This document shows, in pieces, positions 56,338 through 64,000 of a stretch of DNA of 64,000 nt. Origin of the DNA: Anthoceros angustus (Eukaryota > Streptophyta > Anthocerotopsida > Anthocerotales > Anthocerotaceae); the NCBI GenBank assembly GCA_010909165.1, contig MU008189.1, forward strand, positions 372,001 through 436,000, written 5' to 3'. A model generated the notes under the pieces. That model saw only the letters and a list, made by a program, of their open reading frames with translations. It did not search any database and was not told the origin of the DNA. The position numbers were made by a program, and so were the translations under genes. Each line of letters opens with the position of its first letter. Positions within the stretch are counted from its first letter, which is position 1.

Positions 56338-57514
56338 CGATTCGGTCGCACTTCCCCCTCGCAGCCAGCCTCCGGCGATCTCAATTTCCTCCCCTTCATC
56401 ACCGAATTAGCCGATGCCTGCTAGGACGACCTACCGTCTTATTCCAACCCGTGCCCCTAAAAACACTGTCCGAAACCGAACCGTTGTCCTACACCACAAA
56501 CTGAAGACTGGAGTTGTGAAACTTCCCTTCTCGTCTCCACACAAAGATTTGCTTCACGAACTTGCTGTGAAATCATGAGGAGGGAAAGCTTGACGGAGCA
56601 TCGAGGAAGGATGTATGATTTGAATACCGAATAGGGCTTCGATAAGCAGGAAGCTAAGAAGCTTGGAGATATGACATCCATACGTAACCGTCACGCAAGC
56701 ACGCTAGGTATTATGCAAGCAAGCTCGGGAAAATGATGGAGTACTGTAAACGTACCTAATAAGAAAGAAAGCGAATTACAGATGGGGCACAGGCGGTCGC
56801 CGGTCGCCGGTGAAACCTAACCTGAAAGGTGACTCCGACGCGATTCGCGTCTTGTGCCTGCAAATTGTGTGTGCGTATGAACCACTGCTACACCGACCAA
56901 AGTCGAAAGCTGGTTGTCTCAAGTTCCATGCTTGGGCGCATCCATGCGGCATGCATGATAAGAGGCAGGAGCGACACCCACTAGGAATTGGAAACCGGAA
57001 GGCAGTCCAGCACATGAAGAAGAAGAAGTGTATTATAGTCCACTTGGACGGAATGTTCCTGGCGAGGTCGAATAAACCCCCGTCCCCCGTACCCCCACCC
57101 GTCCCCCGACGGACTTTAATAATTTTTTTGGGTCATCATAAACAAGGAAAGGAATATTTGTGGGCGGCACGAGGCGGAGGCAGCCGGGAGATTAATGCCA
57201 GCGTGCGAGCGCGAGAGGGGGATGGTAACGGCGACGGTAGTGGACTCGCGTCGCATGTGGTTCCGAGCGCGGGAGTTCCGATGCCCCACGCGGGGCTGAT
57301 GTCAATTCCACCAGACGCACATTCCCAGAGAGACAGACGCCGCGCGGTGCACATGTCGTGGGCGGAACTTGGAAGCCCGGTGGGAAGCCGATTGTTTCGG
57401 TCCAGGCTAGCGTGAGTCTAACAAGATGATGGAGGAGCGGGCGCTCGAGGAGGAGGAGTTGGAGTCGGAGTCGGCGTCGGAGTCGGAGTAGAGTAGAGGA
57501 GGTGGCCGGGGCTC
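56338..57514. other. Intergenic; TBL promoter and leader
   Basis: About 1.2 kb without a supported gene. It holds copy 2 of the 29-bp motif (57024-57052), a C-rich patch at 57075-57110, and a GGAGTC hexamer run at 57458-57490 just before the TBL start. Confidence 0.45.
57024..57052. repeat. 29-bp dispersed motif, copy 2
   Basis: Matches 26644-26672 at 27 of 29 positions. It is preceded by a GAA run (57015-57026) and contains the GTCCA-CT-TGGAC inverted repeat. Located 463 bp upstream of the TBL start. Confidence 0.75.
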
Positions 57515-59325
57515 ATGGGCAATGACAGCAGGCTACTGCTGGGGATGCCGGTGCCGGGCTCGGGCTCGGGCTCGGGCGGGGGCGACGACGAGCAAGTCTC
57601 GAAGCAGAAATGGTACGGCAAGAAGGTTGACGGGCCCGGGGCGGGATACCGATCGGGGCCGCGCTGCCGCTGCTCCTCCGCGTGCCTGCTCTGGTACGCA
57701 GTGGTGTTGTGCACGGGGCTCACTCTGCTGATGAGAAACGTGGGCGACCGCGGGGCGCACTGGCTGGGCCTGGTGGCCGGGGACTCGTTCGCGGACTCCG
57801 TGCTGGGAATGGGAATCGCGAGGCAGGCTCAGGCTCAGGCCCAGGCTCAGGCGGAGTGGGAGTCCAGGGAGCACATCCCCGGGACGAGCTTGCATGGCGC
57901 GGCTGTGGCCCCAGCCCGCCAGCACGTCGACTGCTTCTTCAGGTGAGAAGTCGGTCGGGGATGGTGTCTTTCTTCTTGAACCGGGAGTTGTGTGCTCATG
58001 GGTTAACGTTTCTTGGCCTGCCTCCTGCCTCCTGCCTCCTGCCTCCTGCCGCGCGCGCGATCTCTCGGATTTGGCTGCGTGCAGCTCCGGGAAGTGGGTG
58101 TACGATCCCACCCCGCGGTACATGGTGCCCGCCTTCCTCACCTCCAACAGCCTCAGGGGCTGCGACAAAGTCTTCCTCCAGGAAGTGCCCGGGGCCGTGG
58201 CGGGCGACGACGCCAACGCCGTGGTGGCCAGGATCGCTGCTGGGAACGCCTCTGCCGCCGACTGGATTGTACGAATCTCGAGCGCCAAGCCCGGGCTTGT
58301 GTTCATTCTCATTCCTAAGTTTGTTTATTTGGTTGGCATGGATATATATGTATGGTAACAAACACAAAGGCTACATGTAACAACAGGTGCGAGACGCGCT
58401 CAAGTGGGATTGGCACACGGACCAGGCGAGGTGCCCCCTGCTGCCCCTGGATAGAGAGGATCTGTGCAGGCGGATTGGGTCCCGCCGGAACGTGCTGGTG
58501 GTGGGGGATTCCATCAACCAGGAGCTTTACTGGACGCTGCTGAACCACCTGGTGGGCAACAGGACGGGGTGGCGGGTGCCCAGGAGCTCTGTCGAGCGCT
58601 ACGTGCAGGGGGATCAGGAGCTCTGCGCGGACGTGCTGGGAGGCCCCGGGCTCGGCTTCCGGGTAGGTCATGTGCGCAACGACCGCCTGTCGCTCACGCA
58701 GCGCTATGTGGAGGACAAGCACGCCAATTTCTACGAGCACCCGTGGGTGAACGTGGTAGAGCCTTGGAACATCTCGCTCTTCATCTTCAACCGGGGGGCG
58801 CACTTCGAGCCGGACGAGGACTACGCCGAGTCGCTCACCAACATCTACAGCGTCATCGCATCTCGCTGGCCGCACGCGCAGGTCTTCTACCGCAGCACTC
58901 CTCCAGGTGCGTGCCCTAGCTACATTGCCTTCACAGTGTCCCTTCCAAGATGACGTACAACTCTTCACTGCTGCTGCTGCAACCTGCTCACCCATTTGCA
59001 TTTGCATTTGCATGCCCTCCGTCCTGCAGGCCATGTGAATTGCACCAGCTACCAGCGCCCCGTCACGGAGCGCCAGTCCGAGGACACCCTGGCCGGATTC
59101 AATCCCCGGCGCTACCACTGGGCGGACTTCGCGCGGCAGAACGCCATCGCCAGGCGGGTCACCGAGACCTTCGGGCACGTCTTCCTGGACCTGGAAGCTC
59201 CCATAGCTTTCCGCCCGGACAGCCATCTGTCGCCCACGGACTGCCTGCATTACTGCATGCCGGGGCCCCTCGACGTCTTCGCCAAGCTCTTCTACAACGC
59301 CATGAGGCTCCTCAACCCGCGCTGA
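57515..59325 (+). CDS. Trichome-birefringence-like / PC-esterase family protein
   Basis: TBL proteins are Golgi O-acetyltransferases acting on cell-wall polysaccharides. Four exons (57515-57942, 58085-58268, 58387-58906, 59030-59325) join in phase to 475 residues. A single membrane anchor (ACLLWYAVVLCTGLTLLM, about 55-72) gives a type II topology. A QAQAQAQAQA run follows in the stem. The C-terminal domain has the catalytic Ser in VVGDSINQELYW (GDS at 244-246) and the Asp-His pair in TDCLHYCMPGPLD (D448, H451). The intermediate PRNVLV/RGAHFE blocks fit, but TBL-specific WADRDCDLPRFDG-like wording is not obvious, so it may belong to the broader CAS1/PC-esterase branch. It converges with MCCA across about 410 bp. 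Confidence 0.82.
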
Positions 59326-59739
59326 GGGCATCAGCCCTGTCGGTTGATGCAACCGATAACTGTAGGAGATCCCCGCCGCATGACATGACCACACAAGGGT
59401 TAAAACCAGTGGCAGTCAACCGCCGAATGCACGATGCGGATTCCCGGGAATCAAATTGTACATTACCACACATAAACAGGCGACCCAGCTCAAATTTCCG
59501 CCCTGGCGTGCTGCTTTCAAAGTGTGCACAGATTCCGGCACCTTGGGAATCCAACACAATTTGCCAAACAGCATGGAAGAGGATAACAATTTGCTGTGCC
59601 AACATTTCTTGCCTTCTCGCAAGCCAATGGAAGAGAAAAGGAAGTGGAATCGGTGGCCTATTCTACACTGAGTACTGTACACCTTTGAGCCGTTACACAT
59701 ACATATATGGTTGTGGGGTGAGATGGATGATGACGGGCC
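59326..59739. other. Intergenic between convergent TBL and MCCA
   Basis: About 410 bp of 3' flanks; no gene was recognised. Confidence 0.5.
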
Positions 59740-62700
59740 TCATTTGTCGTCTCTCTCTGCAACAAGCAACCAGAACTGACTTAACATGTTAACCTTCAGT
59801 GGACGACAGCCCGAGAAAGAAGATGAGGCAGATGAACCGGTACCTGATATTTGGAGGAGAACTGAACCATCCGAAACTTGGTCACCGACGGCACCGATAG
59901 CTCCCTGTATTACGCCAGAAGTTGGCGCTCTCACGACATGCTGCATGCAACACGGGCAACAGGCCGCCAACGCACTCAGACCTGCTGCTGGGCGATAAAA
60001 CAATCAAAATGAAAGTGCTCAGGACAGAGATCGACTACCTCCATCTTCATGGCCTCCAAGACCAGCAGCGGATCATCTATCTGTACAGCTGCTCCACTTA
60101 CTACGTACACTTTGACAATACGGCCTGACATCGGTGATATCACCGCTCCTGGAACTTGAGAGCTTGTCGTTGCCTGCCTCTTGCTGGATTCTTCTCCAAG
60201 TACCTCTCTAACACCAAACATATTCACAGGCATGCTGAACTGGTGATGCTCATCGCCAGCCCATAAATGTACATGGTTAATGGCACCCTGCAGTTGCCAT
60301 CCAACAGAACATGTATCAGGAAAGTGTCCCACGGAGGCACTTCATAGCAAGTTCTAAAATCAGCCACACTCTCACCTCATTGTACTGTGCCAATGTCGCA
60401 GACGATGACACACCATCCACGTTGACTACGAGGTCTTGGCCACCATTGCCCACATTTTTCCCACTAATGATTGATATTTGCAATGATTGCTCCGCTTCAA
60501 CCTGCAGTTGCACGAGTTTTCATCATACGCACAACCTGACACACGGAAGAATTCTAAGCAATGCAGGAGTTCCTGCGCTGAGTACATACCTGCACCGCAA
60601 ACGTCAAGTCTTTTCTGTGGGTAACTTTGACATTGAATGGGATCACGAGATTGTGAGCTGCTTCATGCTTCCAGTCAAGCTGAAGACTCCGTGATAAGGT
60701 GTGATTAAGTCTGAAACCATTTACCGAAGGATGATTCCAGACTGAACCTTTCGCCTGATGTTTGCTTGCTATGAAGCCAAGAAGGATGCCACAGTTAGCC
60801 CAGCCAGTACAATTACAAGGCACAGTGCCTCAGTCATGAGATCAATATGCACTTAAACCTACAGACCTTTCAGGGAAGTCTCACTGTCACCCACACAGAT
60901 GGCAGCTGCTGCAACAGCTGCTCCAAACTTCACACCGGGCCTTCTTAGGATTGCCTCCTTCAAATCAGCACCACTCAACTCCGGTTGCGATGGCAAGAGC
61001 TCTGACTTATACCGTTCAATAAAATGTGTCTCAACCTCTCCAGCTTCAAATGCTGAATTGTAGGAGAGTGTCTTAAGAAAGTCAATATTGTTGGGTAAAC
61101 CTGCAATCTACAAGACAATTTTCTTTCAGGTCCTAGACATCATTTGCTTCACAACGCCCCTTTTGCAACCGCAGCACACAAAAGCTTTATCTGCCATGTC
61201 CTCTCTCAATCCATGCACTTGAAGCCATGAGCGAGCTAGGGTCACCGCAGTACAAACTCCACATATTAGGAAACTAAAAAAAAGGTCATGGAAAACCTGA
61301 AAGTCTGACAGCGTGGAGTGCAGTTTGGTCAAAGCTGCTTGACGATTGTGACCCCAGGCTACGAGCTTAGCTATCATAGGATCGTAGAACACACTGACAA
61401 TGTCTCCACTGCTGACACCCGTTTCCACTCTTACTGATATGACACAAACGTGATTCAGAAGGTGTGCAGATAAAGGTGGCCAAACAGCTTTAAAAGAGAG
61501 AGCTCGCCTTGAGAGCTGTAACCTGTCTTGGAGGTTGAAGGCGGCTGAAAATGTCGCAACGTTCCAGAAGCAGGCAGAAACCCTTTTGGCACATTCTCCG
61601 CATAAATACGAGCCTCAAAAGCATGGCCTTAACACAATTGAACAAGAGGTGGAGTTAAGATTGGGCCCTGGTATAAATCACCAAAGCGTAGATGACCTCA
61701 GGGGTAGATATTGTACCAGATAGACCAATCTCATGCTGCTGAAGAGGAAGCGGTTCACCATTTGCTACTCGAATCTGCCACTCGACTAGATCTTGTCCAG
61801 TGACCATCTCAGTCACCGGGTGCTCAACCTGCATAACCAGTTCATGAAACATTCGCATCACCGTAGCTGCCTTTCAATCTAACACAATAGGCAAGTCAAC
61901 CAGCTTTCATCTACAATACTGAGGTCGGTAAGCATTGCAAGTTACTTCAGGCCAAACCCTGCTCACTCTAGCAAACAAACAAACGAGGCTATCCTCAAAG
62001 ATTATGTTCAGACCTGCAGTCGTGTATTCATTTCCATGAAGTAAAACTCTCCCGTAAGAGTATCCACAATAAATTCCACTGTTCCTGCACTTTCATATCC
62101 GACAGCCTGTTCAAAGAAACCAGAATCAAGGACGCGGCGTATCTTGCCTGCCAACAGCTACATACTGACAGAAGAGACACAACCAAAATGGAAGAAGGAG
62201 GGTGACCTTTGCAGCGTCTACTGCCGCCTGACCAATCCTGTTGCGAAAATCTTCAGTGATGTGAGGCTGCATACAAGCTAAAGAAGCCTCTGTTAGACCA
62301 AGTCACAGTTCAGTAACAATGTACTCAGACCACAACGAGTCTTCCCACCAACTCTCGAAAGGCGATCTCATACCGCTGGGGATTCCTCAATAATCTTTTG
62401 ATGCCTCCTTTGAACGCTACAATCCCTTTCAAATAAGTGGACAACATTCCCATGCTTGTCCCCAAATATCTGAAACAACACACAATAAGGCTCTTTCAGC
62501 TAGTGGCCTGTTGGCTGCTATCTCCTATCTCCAGATGCAGGTCAAACGGGTTGCCCCGCTGCAGCATTCAAGACCAAGTCCGACATTCACCAGGACCAGG
62601 AATAAAATGAGTTTGACAGGGACTACCTGCACTTCAATGTGCCTTGGTTGAGACAGGTATTTCTCAATGAGAACGTGATCATTGCCAAAGGCAGATTTTG

Positions 62701-63890
62701 CCTCACGTTGAGCTCCTGCTAAACTCTCCAAAAACTGGTCTGGATTAGGAACAATCCTCATCCCCTGAAAAATGAAGTATACGATGCATCAGAGTCAAAA
62801 CCAAGACCCTACATTTGACTGTAAGCGGCCACCTCCTTTGCTCAACGTACTACAACATACCATATATGGTACCATAAGTGCATATACCTTTCCTCCACCG
62901 CCCTGTGTGGCCTTGATCAGCACCGGATACCCAATCCTATCTGCCTCGCGCTTCAGGACTTCAGTGGTCTGATCGTCTCCATGGTATCCAGGCACAACAG
63001 GCACACCCGCAGCAGTCATCAAGCGCTTCGAGACACTGCACACCAAAAAAACCTTCAAAGAATTAACAGAGGTTATAAGAGCATCATAAAAGTGGGACCA
63101 TGATTGTGCATGTTTTCACCTCTTATCTCCCATGTCATTAATGGCAGATGAAGGCGGACCAATGAAGGAAATGCCCTGTTCCTTGCACTTCTCAGCAAAT
63201 TGCATGTTCTCGGAAAGGAACCCGTAACCTGGATGCACTGCCTGAACCAACATGAAATCCACAGCACGTCAGTGGAAAAGCAAACAACTTGGCAGATAAC
63301 TACGCAGATAACTACTCACAAGAGCGAGGCACCCTCACCTGTGCACCAGTCAATTTGGCTGCCGCAAGAATGGCGGAGCCATTGAGATAGCTTGCCGCGG
63401 CAGGAGCCGGGCCTATAAACACTGCCTCATCCGCCTCCCGCACGTGCATTGCCAACCTGTCCTGCTCACTGTACACGGCTACAGTCTTCACTCCCATCCT
63501 CTTGCAAGTCTTTATAACGCGGCATGCGATCTCACCCCGGTTGGCGATCAACAGTTTCTTGATCGGTCCCGCCTTAGGCACATCCAAGCCCCGACCAGAT
63601 CCAACTCCAAAATCCGCGACCCCGCGACCACTAGAGAAATCCTTCACACAGGGAAACCATCTCCCGGGCGCAACGAGCGGATGCAAATCGCGCAGCGAAA
63701 GCTGAGGACGATTCAGCTCAGCGACAACACACAGAGCCCGCACCAGAAAGCCACGAGAATCGAAAACTCGAGACCGGTCGCCTGCTCCACCACACGCTCC
63801 TATACACCGATATCCAGGAAACACAGAAACCACACCCGAACAAGAACGCTGCCCGCACAACACAAGGTGCAGAATTCTTTTGCGGCCCAT
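59740..63890 (-). CDS. MCCA: Methylcrotonoyl-CoA carboxylase subunit alpha, mitochondrial
   Basis: Biotin-carrying subunit of MCCase, which carboxylates 3-methylcrotonyl-CoA in leucine breakdown. It starts at 63890 with a 184-codon first exon, followed by about a dozen exons to the stop at 59740. An Arg/Ser-rich leader of about 105 residues is consistent with mitochondrial import. The biotin-carboxylase core follows: [32 protein letters not shown], the ATP-grasp loop [55 protein letters not shown] and [15 protein letters not shown]. The BCCP part has the biotinylation site EAMKM, followed after an intron by [20 protein letters not shown]. The last exon continues about 35 residues past the usual end ([12 protein letters not shown]...). 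The gene appears complete and intact. Confidence 0.93.
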
Positions 63891-64000
63891 GGTGACAACG
63901 GCCTAGTCTCAGACAGCAAACGTTTACACCAAATTAACGCATCCACACCACACGCCTCCCGAGGCCCTCCTGCCTGCCCTACTTATTCAGCCCAATGCGC
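63891..64000. promoter_or_regulatory. MCCA 5' flank
   Basis: 110 bp upstream of the MCCA start codon to the window edge. No distinctive element was recognised. Confidence 0.3.

Noticed and set aside
57533-59394. Long minus-strand ORFs (259 and 359 codons)
   Set aside because: Antisense shadows of the TBL exons, which splice in phase with conserved GDS and DxxH motifs.
1-64000. tRNA or rRNA genes
   Set aside because: No convincing GGTTCRANNC T-loop with matching arms was seen on either strand by eye; a tRNAscan run would settle it.

Overview
This window is nuclear DNA from a land plant. Nearly every recognisable gene belongs to a plant family: a Tic20-type import protein, methylcrotonoyl-CoA carboxylase alpha, a trichome-birefringence-like acetyltransferase, a PPR protein, a group-1 LEA protein, purple acid phosphatase, GH5 mannanase, shikimate-kinase-like SKL2 and THO7. 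Genes are dense and carry spliceosomal GT-AG introns, mostly about 70-350 nt. That fits a compact seed-free plant such as a bryophyte or lycophyte, but the species cannot be fixed from sequence alone. Gene models were built by hand from protein similarity plus splice sites and phase, so exon edges are good but not transcript-verified.

Layout. 1-3.2 kb: a decayed Mn-type cation-diffusion-facilitator (MTP) remnant with an internal 124-bp duplication, lying between 37-bp inverted repeats, then an AT-rich stretch with one unidentified ORF. 3.3-11.2 kb: mannanase (+), RNase H2 subunit B (-) and a TrmA/RumA-type RNA uracil methyltransferase (+). 13.2-19.8 kb: a TauE/SafE transporter (+) with two compensating frameshifts, an F-box protein (-) and a poorly resolved gene (-) ending in a conserved FAVLVPCY motif. 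20.8-26.4 kb: a sharply AT-rich island with a direct repeat, a small basic protein with two copies of an LYSxxPAHNRxY motif, and an 11-exon ankyrin/coiled-coil gene. 27.0-46.0 kb: LEA_1 (+), SKL2 (-) divergent from WDR6-like (+), alpha/beta hydrolase (-), purple acid phosphatase (-), THO7 (-) divergent from a PPR gene (+), and TIC20 (-). 46.7-54.5 kb: five head-to-tail copies of a roughly 1.6-kb non-coding satellite, followed by a 26-bp minisatellite and a 46-bp doublet. 55.9-63.9 kb: a small cysteine-rich protein (-), a TBL protein (+) and the complete MCCA gene (-).

The neighbours do not form one pathway, as expected for plant chromatin. Organisation is informative in places. Two divergent pairs (SKL2/WDR6 and THO7/PPR) share 220-280 bp promoters containing telo-box motifs typical of plant housekeeping genes. 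Several gene pairs converge with under 600 bp between stop codons. The most unusual parts are the AT-rich island with two unrecognised genes, the satellite array whose inter-copy differences cluster near CG/CHG sites, and a 29-bp motif shared by two promoter regions 30 kb apart.
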